A stretch of 64,000 bases of DNA. Origin: Croceicoccus sp. Ery15. Lineage in GTDB: Bacteria; Pseudomonadota; Alphaproteobacteria; Sphingomonadales; Sphingomonadaceae. Numbering within the stretch: position 1 is the stretch's first letter; the number at the start of each line of letters is the position of its first letter. Below are positions 26,264-37,089 of this stretch, piece after piece. The translations under genes were made by a program, and so were the position numbers. The notes under the pieces are model-generated. The model did not search any database, was not told where the DNA came from, and saw nothing but the letters and a program-made list of their open reading frames with translations. The stretch spans positions 1,786,501 through 1,850,500 of the forward strand of contig NZ_CP087588.1 in the NCBI RefSeq assembly GCF_020985305.1, written 5' to 3'.

Positions 26264-27061
26264 ATGAACGCGCCCGTCACCCGTCAGACCGCCGATCAGG
26301 CCTCCAGCAAGACCGCCCGGCTCTATCGCATGGTGATGCCCGGCCATATCTGCCCCTATGGGCTGAAGTCCAAGGATCTGCTGGAACGCAAGGGCTACCG
26401 CGTAGAGGATCACCATCTGACCACGCGCGATCAGACCGATGCGTTCAAGGCGCGGCACGATGTGAAAACCACGCCGCAAACCTTCATCGGGGATGACAGG
26501 ATCGGCGGCTATGACGATCTGCGCCGCTTTTTCGGCAAGAGCGTGACTTCGGACAAGGACACCAGCTATTGGCCGGTGCTCATGATCTTTGGCATGGGGC
26601 TTGCGATGGCCTGCGCCGCTGCGCTTGTCGCGTTCGGCACATTGCTGACAGCGCATACGCTGCGCTGGTTCGTCGCCTTCACCATGTGCCTGCTGGCGCT
26701 GCAAAAGCTGAAGGATGTGGAGAGCTTCTCTACCATGTTCCTGAATTACGACCTGCTGGCGCGGCGTTTCGTGCCTTATGCCAAAATATACCCGTGGGCC
26801 GAGGGGCTGGCGGGCGTTCTGATGATCGCCGGTATCATGACATGGCTGTCGGCCCCGCTGGCGCTTTTCATCGGCACGATCGGCGCGGCCAGCGTAGTAC
26901 AGGCAGTCTATATCGACAGGCGCGAACTGAAATGCGCCTGCGTCGGCGGCAATTCCAATGTGCCGCTGGGCTTCGTCTCGCTGACCGAGAACGTTGCCAT
27001 GATGGGCATGGGGCTTTGGATGGGGGCGAACTGGATGGGGGTGCGGGCCGTTCTGGCCTGA
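26264..27061 (+). CDS. Glutaredoxin fused to MauE-like membrane domain
   Basis: A 265-residue fusion. Residues about 18-95 form a glutaredoxin domain: PGHICPYGLKSKDLLERKGY carries a single-cysteine CPYG site, and TTPQTFIGDDRIGGYDDLRRFF is the glutathione-binding half. Residues about 105-265 form four to five membrane helices with CACVGGNSNVPLG, typical of MauE/DoxX-like redox membrane proteins. The glutaredoxin part would face the cytoplasm. It may pass reducing power through the membrane, a role inferred from the fusion. GGAAG lies before the ATG at 26264. Confidence 0.8.
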   Translation: MNAPVTRQTADQASSKTARLYRMVMPGHICPYGLKSKDLLERKGYRVEDHHLTTRDQTDAFKARHDVKTTPQTFIGDDRIGGYDDLRRFFGKSVTSDKDTSYWPVLMIFGMGLAMACAAALVAFGTLLTAHTLRWFVAFTMCLLALQKLKDVESFSTMFLNYDLLARRFVPYAKIYPWAEGLAGVLMIAGIMTWLSAPLALFIGTIGAASVVQAVYIDRRELKCACVGGNSNVPLGFVSLTENVAMMGMGLWMGANWMGVRAVLA

Positions 27062-27074
27062 TCGAAGCGCCCGA

Positions 27075-27911
27075 TCAGCTGATGAAATCCGCCGCCTTGT
27101 CTTCCATCAGCTCATAGGCTTTTTCATACCATTCGCTGCCGGGATAGTTCGCGCCCAACACGGCGGCCGCCTTTTTCGCTTCTTCGGGAAGGCCGATGGC
27201 CAGATAGCTTTCGGTCAGACGATAGAGCGCTTCGGGTGCGTGGCTGGTGGTCTGGTATTCGTCGGCCACTTCCTGAAAGCGCATGGTCGATGCCAGCCAT
27301 TTGCCGTTCTTTTGATAGAACCGGCCGACCGCCATTTCCTTGCCCGCCAGATGGTCGTTCACCAGATCGAGCTTCAGCTGGGAATCGGCGGCATAACCGC
27401 TGCCGGGATAGCGGCGGATCACTTCGGTCAGCGCGGTTTTCGCCTGCATGGTGATCGCCTGATCGCGCTGCACGTCGCTGATCTGCTCGTAATAGCAAAG
27501 CGCGATCAGATATTGCGCATAGGGCGCGTCCTTGTTGCCCGGATGGATCGACAGGAAACGCTGCGACGCGCGGATCGACGATGTGTAATCGCGCGCCACG
27601 TAATAGGAAAACGCGCTCATCAACTGGGCGCGGCGGGCCCATTCGGAATAGGGGTGCTGGCGCTCCACCTCGTCGAACAGGGCGGCGGCCTGCTTGACCT
27701 GTCCGCGGTCCAGACGTTCCTTGGCCGCGAAATACAGCGTTTCGACATCGCGTGCGACATAGGCGGTATCGGGCGTATTCGCCCCGCCCCCACTGCCGCC
27801 GCATGCCGCGACCATCAGCACCGGCGCGGCCAGCAGCGCGGCGCGCACAGCCATCCGGCCAGAATAAAGGGCGGAACGGCGGACGGCGGGTGCGCGAAGT
27901 TGGGCAGTCAT
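27075..27911 (-). CDS. bamD: Outer membrane assembly lipoprotein BamD
   Basis: Essential lipoprotein of the BAM complex that inserts barrels such as FadL and OprB into the outer membrane. The 278-residue protein has a signal with lipobox VAAC (cysteine at about residue 37), followed by five TPR-type repeats: LYFAAKERLDRGQVKQAAALFDEVERQHPYSEWARRAQLMSAF is the first. The sequence VIRRYPGSGYAADSQLKLDLVNDHLAGKEM is the family block. ATG at 27911 is chosen because longer starts put a polar stretch before the signal. Confidence 0.93.
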   Translation of the reverse strand: MTAQLRAPAVRRSALYSGRMAVRAALLAAPVLMVAACGGSGGGANTPDTAYVARDVETLYFAAKERLDRGQVKQAAALFDEVERQHPYSEWARRAQLMSAFSYYVARDYTSSIRASQRFLSIHPGNKDAPYAQYLIALCYYEQISDVQRDQAITMQAKTALTEVIRRYPGSGYAADSQLKLDLVNDHLAGKEMAVGRFYQKNGKWLASTMRFQEVADEYQTTSHAPEALYRLTESYLAIGLPEEAKKAAAVLGANYPGSEWYEKAYELMEDKAADFIS

Positions 27912-28086
27912 GCCGTGGCCTATAGCCCTGCCGCAGATGAACGCCAAGTGAAGTTGGCGTATCCATCCACGGGGTTGGCGGCGTCGCATCATTCCACGGC
28001 GACGGACACGATAAAAAGCACGTTTACCGCGCCGGTAATCACCCGGATATCATTGCCTTTCCTGCCGCACATGCGAAGATGGCGCC

Positions 28087-28944
28087 ATGGTCCTGATGAA
28101 GAACCTCTTTCCGGCTTCGCTGACCGGGTCCGCGAAGAACATCACCGGCGGTTCTTCCGCACCCGATTTCCGGCGGATTTATGCAATCGGCGATATTCAC
28201 GGGCGGCTGGACCTGTTCCGCAAGCTGATCGCCGATGTCGCGATCGACAACCGGCTGCGCGATCCGATGGTAACGGGCATCGTTCTGCTGGGCGATGTGA
28301 TCGACCGCGGGCCGCAATCCGCGCAACTGCTGCGCGCCTGCCGCGAACTGGCCCGCATGACCGACCGCTTCATCATGCTGAAGGGCAATCACGAGGCGAT
28401 GATGGTCACCGCCCTGCGCCACGATTTCAGCTTTCTGGCGCCGTGGCTACGGTATGGCGGGCGCGAGACTTTGCACAGCTTTGGCATGACCGACGCCGAG
28501 ATCGACGATCCGGAACCCTTCGACCTTGCCGCCGACGCGCGCCGCCGCATTGGCGAGGACCTGCTGGACTGGGTCGATTCGCTGCCCGTCACGCTGCGCG
28601 CGATGGATTATTTGTTCGTCCATGCCGGAATCCGCCCCGGCACCCCCTTGAAAGAACAGGAAGAAGACGATCTCCTTTGGATACGGAACGAATTTCTGAA
28701 TTCGGAAGAGGACTTTGGCGGGCTAGTCGTGGTACACGGACACACCGTGTTCGAAGGCAAGCCCGGCATCACCGATCACCGCATCGGCATCGATACCGGC
28801 GCCTATTACACGGGACAGCTTACCGCCGTGGGGCTGGAACAGGGCGAAGGGTGGATCTTTTCCACCACCGACCCGGACCAGCCACGGGGGCAGGCCGACA
28901 ATTACGATCCCGTCGCGGAACTGGCACAGACAGGCGAAAGCTGA
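28087..28944 (+). CDS. Serine/threonine phosphatase, PPP metallophosphatase family
   Basis: A 285-residue metal-dependent phosphatase. All PPP signatures are present: YAIGDIHGRLD (about 36), LLGDVIDRGPQS (about 65), LKGNHEAM (about 98), FVHAGIRPG (about 178) and VVHGHT (about 221), which supply the two-metal site. It could act on protein phosphoserine or on small molecules such as diadenosine tetraphosphate; the size and motifs fit both. It begins 175 bases from bamD, divergently. Confidence 0.9.
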   Translation: MVLMKNLFPASLTGSAKNITGGSSAPDFRRIYAIGDIHGRLDLFRKLIADVAIDNRLRDPMVTGIVLLGDVIDRGPQSAQLLRACRELARMTDRFIMLKGNHEAMMVTALRHDFSFLAPWLRYGGRETLHSFGMTDAEIDDPEPFDLAADARRRIGEDLLDWVDSLPVTLRAMDYLFVHAGIRPGTPLKEQEEDDLLWIRNEFLNSEEDFGGLVVVHGHTVFEGKPGITDHRIGIDTGAYYTGQLTAVGLEQGEGWIFSTTDPDQPRGQADNYDPVAELAQTGES

Positions 28945-29059
28945 TCCAGCGACCGGCGGGGCGCGTTGCGGCATATCGGGATGGGGGCATTCCGGCGGTC
29001 GTTGATGCATGGGACAGTTTCTTCTGCCGGCCTGAGGGGGCAGCGTTGGAGATGATGCG

Positions 29060-29365
29060 ATGGAGCTAGGTCCGATAAGGCCGCGCCGACTTGCCGCCTT
29101 TGGCGAGGATGCGCTCGACGCCGATCTTGCCTCGATCCTGACGGATCAGGACGGGCGGCAATCGCCCGTGGCATGGCTGCACGACTGGTGGCACCGGCCC
29201 GATATCGAACGCATCTGGCAACCCCCGCCCAGCTGGCGCGACGATCTGAAATATTACGCGATAGCACTGGTCGTTTTGCAACTGGTGCTGATCATCTCGA
29301 TGATCCTGCGCGACGGTTCGCTTTCGGACGATTTCGGCACGCTTGCCAGCATGGCCGGCATTTAG
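29060..29365 (+). CDS. Small membrane protein of unknown function
   Basis: A 101-residue protein with one predicted membrane helix (YYAIALVVLQLVLIISMIL, about 65-83) and a cytosolic N-terminal part rich in Trp (WLHDWWHRPDIERIW). I do not recognise a family. It follows the phosphatase gene by about 115 bases on the same strand. The ATG at 29060 has GGAG about 6-9 bases upstream. Real expression is likely but not proven. Confidence 0.6.
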   Translation: MELGPIRPRRLAAFGEDALDADLASILTDQDGRQSPVAWLHDWWHRPDIERIWQPPPSWRDDLKYYAIALVVLQLVLIISMILRDGSLSDDFGTLASMAGI

Positions 29366-29384
29366 GGGCCAGCATGGCCGGGAT

Positions 29385-29849
29385 CTAGCCTTCCCCCACC
29401 CGCGCGATCAGCGCGTCCAGCGCTGCGCGGCCCGCGCGCAATTCGGGCAGGATCTGGCGCAATTCGTGATTGGTAATCCGCCGCCCGCCCTCGCTATGCG
29501 CGGCTTGCATTTCGACGATTCCATGCAAAGCCTCGACAATGGCAAGCGTCGGATTGCCCGCAGCTCCCTTGCCGCCGCCATGCCCCGTCGCCAGACAGCG
29601 CACCCCCGCCAGCGCCAGCAGGGGATCGATCGCGCCGGGACCGAATTGCTGCTCGATCCGGATCAGCACGGCAGGGTCCAGCGAAGTCGCCTCTATCCGT
29701 GCATTGCGGATCGTGCCTGCCGAACAATCCAATTGATGCGCCATCTGCCGGTCGGACAGCCCCTTTGCCTTGCGAATCGCCGCAATGATGCGCCCTACCG
29801 CATGGCGGTAACTGTCGGTCGTAACCGGTGTATCGTTCGGTTTGGCCAT
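29385..29849 (-). CDS. HTH-containing protein of unknown function
   Basis: A 154-residue protein whose first half looks like a helix-turn-helix (VGRIIAAIRKAKGLSDRQMAHQLDCSAGTIRNARIEATSLDP), possibly XRE-like or phage-derived. The second half is rich in Ala, Gly and Arg with a helix near the end (ELRAGRAALDALIARVGEG). ATG at 29849 (MAKPNDTPVTT) is chosen over an upstream start at 29918 because it fits the onset of the folded part. It is divergent from the L,D-transpeptidase-like gene 105 bases away. Its target is unknown. Confidence 0.6.
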   Translation of the reverse strand: MAKPNDTPVTTDSYRHAVGRIIAAIRKAKGLSDRQMAHQLDCSAGTIRNARIEATSLDPAVLIRIEQQFGPGAIDPLLALAGVRCLATGHGGGKGAAGNPTLAIVEALHGIVEMQAAHSEGGRRITNHELRQILPELRAGRAALDALIARVGEG

Positions 29850-29954
29850 GGAATATTTCGCCTTTGACGAATCTTGCCACGTGCAAGATGATGATCGTTC
29901 CAGCCCCGCTTTGTCCAAGACCTTGCTTGCATGGTTAGTCTATCTGCAGAAACC

Positions 29955-30635
29955 ATGAATTTCAGCCGCCGTAATTTCATCGCATCCGCATCCACCCTGC
30001 TGGCGACCTCCGCCACGGTTGCACGCGCCGCACCGGCACCGCTCGTCTCGCAGCCGGTGGTGCAGCCCGTCGGGCCCGAACCGGTCGCCCTCGATCTGGT
30101 GCGCGGCAGCGGCGTGCGGCCCGATCTGTTCATGTCCGCGATGGAGGCGCTGGACCGCCACGGTGCCCGCGTCAGACGCGACCGCATCGGCATCGTCGAT
30201 TTCTCGGCTCATTCCTCCCTGCCGCGCTTTCACCTCGTCGATCTGGACAAGGGTGAGACGCAATCGCTCCTCGTCTCGCACGGCAGCGGGTCGGACCCGG
30301 CCTATAGCGGCTGGCTTCAACGCTTTTCCAACCGTCCCGGATCAAACGCCACGTCCGAGGGCGCCTATGCGACCGCGAACTACTATACCGGCAAGCACGG
30401 GCATTCGCAGCGGCTGATCGGGCTGGACCCGACCAACGACAATGCGATGAACCGCGCCATCGTGATCCACAGCGCATGGTATGCCGAACCCGAAATCGTC
30501 GAACGCAGCGGCAAGCTGGGCCGCAGCCAGGGCTGCTTCGCCTTTTCGCGCCGCGGACTGGATCAGGTCTTTGCGCATCTGGGCGAAGGGCGGCTGATTT
30601 ATGCGCGCAAGATGGGCGGCCTGGTGTCTGGCTGA
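29955..30635 (+). CDS. Murein L,D-transpeptidase catalytic domain family protein
   Basis: A 226-residue exported protein of the YkuD_2-type family. The N terminus has twin arginines in FSRRNFIASAS and a hydrophobic stretch to VARA, so Tat export is likely. The catalytic part is IVIHSAWYAE, then GKLGRSQGCFAFSRRG, supplying the histidine and the cysteine of an L,D-transpeptidase. It probably acts on periplasmic peptidoglycan, but enzymatic proof for this subfamily is limited. ATG at 29955 is chosen because the Tat motif follows directly. Confidence 0.85.
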   Translation: MNFSRRNFIASASTLLATSATVARAAPAPLVSQPVVQPVGPEPVALDLVRGSGVRPDLFMSAMEALDRHGARVRRDRIGIVDFSAHSSLPRFHLVDLDKGETQSLLVSHGSGSDPAYSGWLQRFSNRPGSNATSEGAYATANYYTGKHGHSQRLIGLDPTNDNAMNRAIVIHSAWYAEPEIVERSGKLGRSQGCFAFSRRGLDQVFAHLGEGRLIYARKMGGLVSG

Positions 30636-30688
30636 TGGGCTGGCGCTGGGCCACGGCAAAGCCGCGGCTGTGACGTCGAACGGCTCGC

Positions 30689-30774
30689 GCGGGCCTGAGG
30701 GCCCGCTTGGCCGCCGGCCGTAATTACTGCCTCTCGCTTACAAGGCTCCGGTCGCTTCGCGATCCTCGCCTTGT
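30689..30774. repeat. Two nested hairpins, REP-like
   Basis: GCGGGCC-tgag-GGCCCGC at 30689-30706 is a compact stem. A second, longer imperfect stem runs from ACAAGGC (30740-30746) to GCCTTGT (30768-30774) with an inner pair GGTCGC/GCGATC. The pair lies between the ends of the L,D-transpeptidase-like gene and lepA, which are convergent. It may end both transcripts or be a copy of a dispersed repeat. Confidence 0.5.
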
Positions 30775-30787
30775 GGGCGGGGCATCA

Positions 30788-32608
<1,821 letters not shown>

Positions 32609-32750
32609 GGCAGCGCCGTTAGCAGCGTGTTGCCCCCCTGTCAGCAGGGATTGATCGGGCAGAGCGGGCAAACGCATGTTGTCCGCAAGAGCAGGCAGTC
32701 TGTCCCGATGGAGGCTGTCCTGCGTTGCACCTGCGTGCTAGCGGGCAGAC

Positions 32751-33566
32751 ATGGAATTCGACTATCGCGAGATAAGGGCCGGCGGGCTGACGATGCGTGC
32801 CGCCCTACTGGATGGCGGAAACGATGCCGCGCCGCCCTTGCTGATGCTCAACGGCATCGGCTTCAACGCGGAATTGATGGAACCGCTGGCGCTGGCATTG
32901 GCGAAACCGGGGCCCGATGCGCCGCTGGGGCGGTCGATCGTCATTCCCGACATGCCGGGATGCGGCGGATCGCCCGATTCGAACGCGCATGTGATGATGT
33001 ATGCACTGTCCGAGGCCGTGATCGGAATGATGGAGGCGTTACATCCCGGTCGCCACTTCGATTGCATCGGCTTTTCATGGGGCGGCGCGCTGGCGCAGCA
33101 GATCGCGGTTCAGGCATCGCGCCGCGTCACGCGATTGGGGCTGGTATCGACCACGTCGGGCCTGCCGCTCGCGCCCGCCAATCCGGATGTGATCAAGCGG
33201 CTGTTCGATCCCAAGGAATATGTCGATCCGCGCCGCCTTACCGCCAATTTCCGCGCTCTGCTGGCCGAGGGTGGTGCCAATGCCACGCTGATGCAGCGTT
33301 TCCGCACCCCGACCCCGCAAGGGCTGGGCAATCAGCTGCTGGCCCTGACGGGATGGACGGCCGCGCCGATGCTGCCCTTTATCCGCGTGCCGGTCGCGCT
33401 GGTGGGCGTGGCGGACGATGCGGTCGTGCCCTATGCGCATCACACCATGCTGGGATGCCTGCTTCCCCATGCGCAAAAGATCGAATTGCGGTCGGGCGGC
33501 CATCTTTCCGCGCTTGCCCGGCCCGAACGGGTTTCGCACGCTTTGCGCGAATTTCTTGCCGCCTGA
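32751..33566 (+). CDS. Alpha/beta hydrolase, PhaZ-like
   Basis: A 271-residue alpha/beta hydrolase. The nucleophile is the serine of GFSWGGALAQQ (about residue 107), with LLMLNGIGFNAELMEPL (oxyanion region, about 30), DMPGCGGS (about 67) and a final histidine in RSGGHLSAL (about 247). The pattern LNGIG, GFSWGGALAQQ and DPKEYVDP is like intracellular poly(3-hydroxyalkanoate) depolymerases of the PhaZ type. No PHA synthase lies next to it, so the substrate is not certain. It is divergent from lepA and precedes the FAD oxidoreductase. Confidence 0.8.
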   Translation: MEFDYREIRAGGLTMRAALLDGGNDAAPPLLMLNGIGFNAELMEPLALALAKPGPDAPLGRSIVIPDMPGCGGSPDSNAHVMMYALSEAVIGMMEALHPGRHFDCIGFSWGGALAQQIAVQASRRVTRLGLVSTTSGLPLAPANPDVIKRLFDPKEYVDPRRLTANFRALLAEGGANATLMQRFRTPTPQGLGNQLLALTGWTAAPMLPFIRVPVALVGVADDAVVPYAHHTMLGCLLPHAQKIELRSGGHLSALARPERVSHALREFLAA

Positions 33567-33649
33567 CCCCCGCGCCCCCTTTTCATTTGCGAGCCATGCG
33601 ATAGCCTGTCGCTTCGCACCCGAACGGGGCGAGATGGGAGAGAGCAACG

Positions 33650-34969
33650 ATGCGGCATATCGCGATAATCGGGTCGGGGCCTGCGGGCTATTACACGGCG
33701 GAAGCGGCGATCAAGCAGTGGGGCGACGACATACGTGTCGACGTGTTCGACCGGCTGCCGGTTCCATACGGGCTGATCCGCACCGGCGTCGCGCCCGATC
33801 ATCAGACCATCAAGGCGGTGTCGCGCCGCTATGAAAAAACCGCACTGACCGATAATGTCCGGTTTGTCGGCAATATCGCCATCGGTCAGGATATTTCGCT
33901 GGCCGATCTTCAGGCGCTGTACGACGCGGTGATTATCGCCACCGGCGCACCGCATGACCGCGATCTGGGCATTCCCGGCGCGGATCTGCCGGGCGTGATC
34001 GGCAGCGCCGCCTTTGTCGGATGGTATAACGGCCACCCGAATTTCGCCGATCTGAACCCCGACCTGTCCGGCCGGCGCGCAGTGGTGATCGGCAACGGGA
34101 ATGTGGCGCTGGATATTGCGCGCATATTGTCCAAGACCCGCCGCGAATTCGAAGGGTCCGACATTACCGCCCATGCCCTCGACGCGATCGAGGGGTCGAA
34201 GCTGGACGAGATCGTGATCCTTGGCCGCCGCGGGCCGCATCAGATCGCCATGACGCCCAAGGAACTGGGCGAGCTGGGCGAGTTGGAGCGGGCGGCGCCG
34301 GTGGTCGATCCCGACGATCTGCCTCCGGTGACAGACGACGATCCGCTGGAACCCGGCCAGCGCAAATCGGTGCAATGGCTGCGCCAGTTCGCCGCGAACC
34401 GCGTAGAGAAACCGCTGCGGATCAGCTTCGATTTCTTCGCCCGCCCCGTCAGCATCGTCGGTAAAACCCGTGTCGAAGGCGTCGAGGTCGAGCGGACGAA
34501 GATCACCGACGGAAAACTCGTCGGCACGGGCGAATTCTATATGGTCCCCTGCCATCTGGTGGTCAGCGCCATCGGATATCGCAGCGCGCCCATTCCCGGT
34601 GTGCCGTTCGACGAAAAGGCGGGCCGCTTTGCCAGCGATGACGGACGCATCGCCGTATCGCCCGAAACCGGCGGGCTATATGCCGTCGGGTGGGCGCGGC
34701 GCGGCCCCACGGGGACCATCGGCACCAACAAGCCCGACGGCTTTGCCATCATCGCCAAGCTGGCCGAGGATATCGCCAGCGGCGCCATCGGCCCCGAAGG
34801 TAAGGCGGGCCGCCCCGGTTTCGATGCGCTGGCCGCCGAACGCAAGCTGGACATCGTGACCTTCCGCGACTGGCAAAAGATCGAGGAAGCCGAAGTCGCC
34901 GCTGCGCGTTCCGGCGCCCCGCGCGAAAAATTCACGCTGGTCGAGGAGATGATCCGCGCCGGACGGTAA
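33650..34969 (+). CDS. FprA-type ferredoxin-NADP+ reductase
   Basis: An FAD- and NADPH-binding oxidoreductase of 439 residues, of the adrenodoxin-reductase type. It has the FAD motif IAIIGSGPAGYYTAEAAI (about 4-20), YGLIRTGVAPDHQTIK (about 43), the NADP motif VIGNGNVALDIARIL (about 147) and WARRGPTGTIGTNKPDG near 350, which binds FAD and NADP. It likely feeds electrons to ferredoxins or P450-type enzymes; no ferredoxin gene is adjacent. GAGATGGGAGAG precedes the ATG. Confidence 0.92.
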   Translation: MRHIAIIGSGPAGYYTAEAAIKQWGDDIRVDVFDRLPVPYGLIRTGVAPDHQTIKAVSRRYEKTALTDNVRFVGNIAIGQDISLADLQALYDAVIIATGAPHDRDLGIPGADLPGVIGSAAFVGWYNGHPNFADLNPDLSGRRAVVIGNGNVALDIARILSKTRREFEGSDITAHALDAIEGSKLDEIVILGRRGPHQIAMTPKELGELGELERAAPVVDPDDLPPVTDDDPLEPGQRKSVQWLRQFAANRVEKPLRISFDFFARPVSIVGKTRVEGVEVERTKITDGKLVGTGEFYMVPCHLVVSAIGYRSAPIPGVPFDEKAGRFASDDGRIAVSPETGGLYAVGWARRGPTGTIGTNKPDGFAIIAKLAEDIASGAIGPEGKAGRPGFDALAAERKLDIVTFRDWQKIEEAEVAAARSGAPREKFTLVEEMIRAGR

Positions 34970-34974
34970 CGGGA

Positions 34975-35346
34975 TTAGCGCCCCTGCGACTGGCCTTCGG
35001 GCGGCTGCATGCCGTCCATCATGGCCTGCAGGCGGGTGCTGAAATCGGTCGCCAGCGGCGCGCAAAGCTTGTTCGCTTCCTCGACATCGCCGACCAGCCC
35101 CTGAATCGTCTGCGGATTGATCTGCTTTTCTATCTTACCGCCGGTCCCCTGTTCATAGCGGCCGACGAAATAGGTCATCAAAAAGCCAAGCGCGCGGCGC
35201 TTGCCCTGATCCTGTTCCTGCGCGCTGGCGACCAATGCCCATGCGGCGCAGCGCAGGTTCGTGTCGGTCGTGCCCTGCGCCTGTGCCGAAGGGGCAGCAA
35301 GCGCGGCGCTGGCAATCAGGCCAAGGGCGATGGCGGTGCGTTTCAT
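34975..35346 (-). CDS. Exported protein of unknown function
   Basis: A 123-residue protein with a clear signal peptide (MKRTAIALGLIASAALAAPSAQAQ). The mature part is helical, has two cysteines (NLRCAAW, NKLCAPL) that may pair and ends in a Gln/Pro-rich tail. I do not recognise a named family; similar small periplasmic proteins are known from sphingomonads. ATG at 35346 is chosen because it begins the signal; an open extension upstream is polar. Confidence 0.7.
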   Translation of the reverse strand: MKRTAIALGLIASAALAAPSAQAQGTTDTNLRCAAWALVASAQEQDQGKRRALGFLMTYFVGRYEQGTGGKIEKQINPQTIQGLVGDVEEANKLCAPLATDFSTRLQAMMDGMQPPEGQSQGR

Positions 35347-35468
35347 TCGAATTCTCCGTCCTTTGGCGCTGCCCATGACGGGGCCGCCCGTTCGGTTCAA
35401 GATATAGCCAGTGCCATTTGGACGAGGCGGGCTTTCGCCGCGATGAAGCACGCCTGCTACCCGTCGCA

Positions 35469-35915
35469 TCAATGGCCCGCCTTGCCCCGCAATTCGTCCC
35501 ACAGCGGGCGATCCAGCGTCAGCACCGCGATTTCGGGCCTGCCGAGGCCCAGCCGCTTCATCGGATGACCGCGAAGGGTTTCGTCGCTATCCGCGATATC
35601 GCGCCACGGGATCAGGGCGGGGGTGTTCATCGGTCGCAGCCATGGCATCGGATAGATCCGCAGCCCACGGCGACAGGCGTGGAGTTCAAGCCCGCGCCCG
35701 ATCGTTACCCCGCCGATGCGGCCCGATGCGCGTTTCACAACCAGCAGCGGTTTATCGCCGCTGTCTGGGCCGCTGTCTGGGCCCCTGTCGGGATAGCGCC
35801 GCAGCACCGCGTACCAGCCGGAAGAGTTCGCGATCCGCCGCCCCAGCATGCGGATCGTCAGCCAGGACAGCGCCGTTGCCGCGGCGAATAAAAGGACGAT
35901 GAAGATGGTCAGCAT
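35469..35915 (-). CDS. Hypothetical protein with one membrane helix
   Basis: A 148-residue protein with an N-terminal membrane helix (MLTIFIVLLFAAATALSWLTIRML) and a soluble part that looks like a small beta domain (KPLLVVKRASGRIGGVTIGRGLELHACRRGLRIYPM). Between them a short GPDSGPDSG repeat comes from duplicated DNA near 35755-35785. No known family is recognised. It lies 37 bases before the end of dnaN on the same strand and might be read through from it. Confidence 0.6.
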   Translation of the reverse strand: MLTIFIVLLFAAATALSWLTIRMLGRRIANSSGWYAVLRRYPDRGPDSGPDSGDKPLLVVKRASGRIGGVTIGRGLELHACRRGLRIYPMPWLRPMNTPALIPWRDIADSDETLRGHPMKRLGLGRPEIAVLTLDRPLWDELRGKAGH

Positions 35916-35952
35916 ATCGCCCGCCCGCCTTCACCGGCTCTTTCGGGTCCGG

Positions 35953-37089
35953 TCAGACCCGCATCGGCATCAGCACGTAAAGCGCGGGGCTTTGCGCGTT
36001 CTGCCGGATCAAGGTGGGCGCGCCCGCATCGGCCAGATGCAGTTCCACATTGTCACCCTCTATCTGGGCAAGGATGTCCTTCAGATAATTGGCGTTAAAG
36101 CCGATCTCCAGCCCGTCGGCACCATAATCGGCGGCGATTTCCTCGGCCGCGGTGCCGTTGTCGGGGCTGGTGACAGACAGGGTCACGCGGTCGGTATCCA
36201 GCGCCATCTTGACTGCGCGGGTCTTTTCGGTGGCGATGGTGGCCACGCGGTCGACGCCCGCGAAAAAGCTCTTGGGATCGACCTTCAGCAGCTTGTCATT
36301 GCCGGTCGGGATCACGCGGCTGTAATCGGGGAAGGTTCCGTCGATCAGCTTGCTGGTCAGCACGATGCCGCTTTCGCCGCCAAGGGTGAAGCGGATCTTC
36401 GATGCCGAAAGATCGACCGCCACATTGGTGTCGAGCGATTCTTCCAGCAGCTTGCGCAGTTCGGCCACGCATTTTCGCGGCACGATCACGTCGGGCATCC
36501 CCTCTGCCCCGTCGGGACGGGCAATGGTAAAGCGGGCAAGGCGGTGCCCGTCGGTCGCCGCCGCCTTCAGCTGCGCCGCGCCATTCGGGCCATCATCGGC
36601 CACGTGCAGGAAAATGCCGTTCAGGTAATAGCGCGTTTCCTCGGTGCTGATGGCGAAACGCGTGCGGTCGATCATCTGCGCCAGCGTAGCGGCGGGAAGC
36701 TCGAAGCTGGTCGGCAGGTCGCCTTCGACGATGACGGGGAAATCGTCGCGCGGCAGGGTCGGCAGCTGGAACCGGCTGCGCCCTGCCTTGACGATCATGC
36801 GGTTCTCGCTCGTCTCAAGGCTGACCTGCGATCCGTCGGGCAGCTTGCGCGCGATATCGAACAGCAGATGCGCCGATACGGTGATCGCGCCCGCGCCCTC
36901 AACCGATGCGGCAGGCATCACCTCGACCACTTGCAGGTCAAGGTCGGTCGCCATCAGGCGGACATTGCCGTCGGCCGAAGCCTCGATCAGCACATTGGAC
37001 AGGATCGGGATCGTGTTGCGGCGTTCCACCACCGACTGCACATGGGACAGGCTGTGCAGCAGGGTTGCCCGTTCGATCGTCGCCTTCAT
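35953..37089 (-). CDS. dnaN: DNA polymerase III beta sliding clamp
   Basis: The ring-shaped processivity clamp of the replicase, 378 residues, usual length. It begins MKATIERATLLHSLSHVQSVVERRNTIPILSNVLIEA, the family start, and has three repeated clamp folds; the hydrophobic pocket that binds clamp-motif partners is near the C terminus (ALYVLMPMRV). Unlike in many bacteria it is not next to dnaA or recF in this window. It is followed on the same strand by a small membrane-anchored protein. Confidence 0.96.
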   Translation of the reverse strand: MKATIERATLLHSLSHVQSVVERRNTIPILSNVLIEASADGNVRLMATDLDLQVVEVMPAASVEGAGAITVSAHLLFDIARKLPDGSQVSLETSENRMIVKAGRSRFQLPTLPRDDFPVIVEGDLPTSFELPAATLAQMIDRTRFAISTEETRYYLNGIFLHVADDGPNGAAQLKAAATDGHRLARFTIARPDGAEGMPDVIVPRKCVAELRKLLEESLDTNVAVDLSASKIRFTLGGESGIVLTSKLIDGTFPDYSRVIPTGNDKLLKVDPKSFFAGVDRVATIATEKTRAVKMALDTDRVTLSVTSPDNGTAAEEIAADYGADGLEIGFNANYLKDILAQIEGDNVELHLADAGAPTLIRQNAQSPALYVLMPMRV

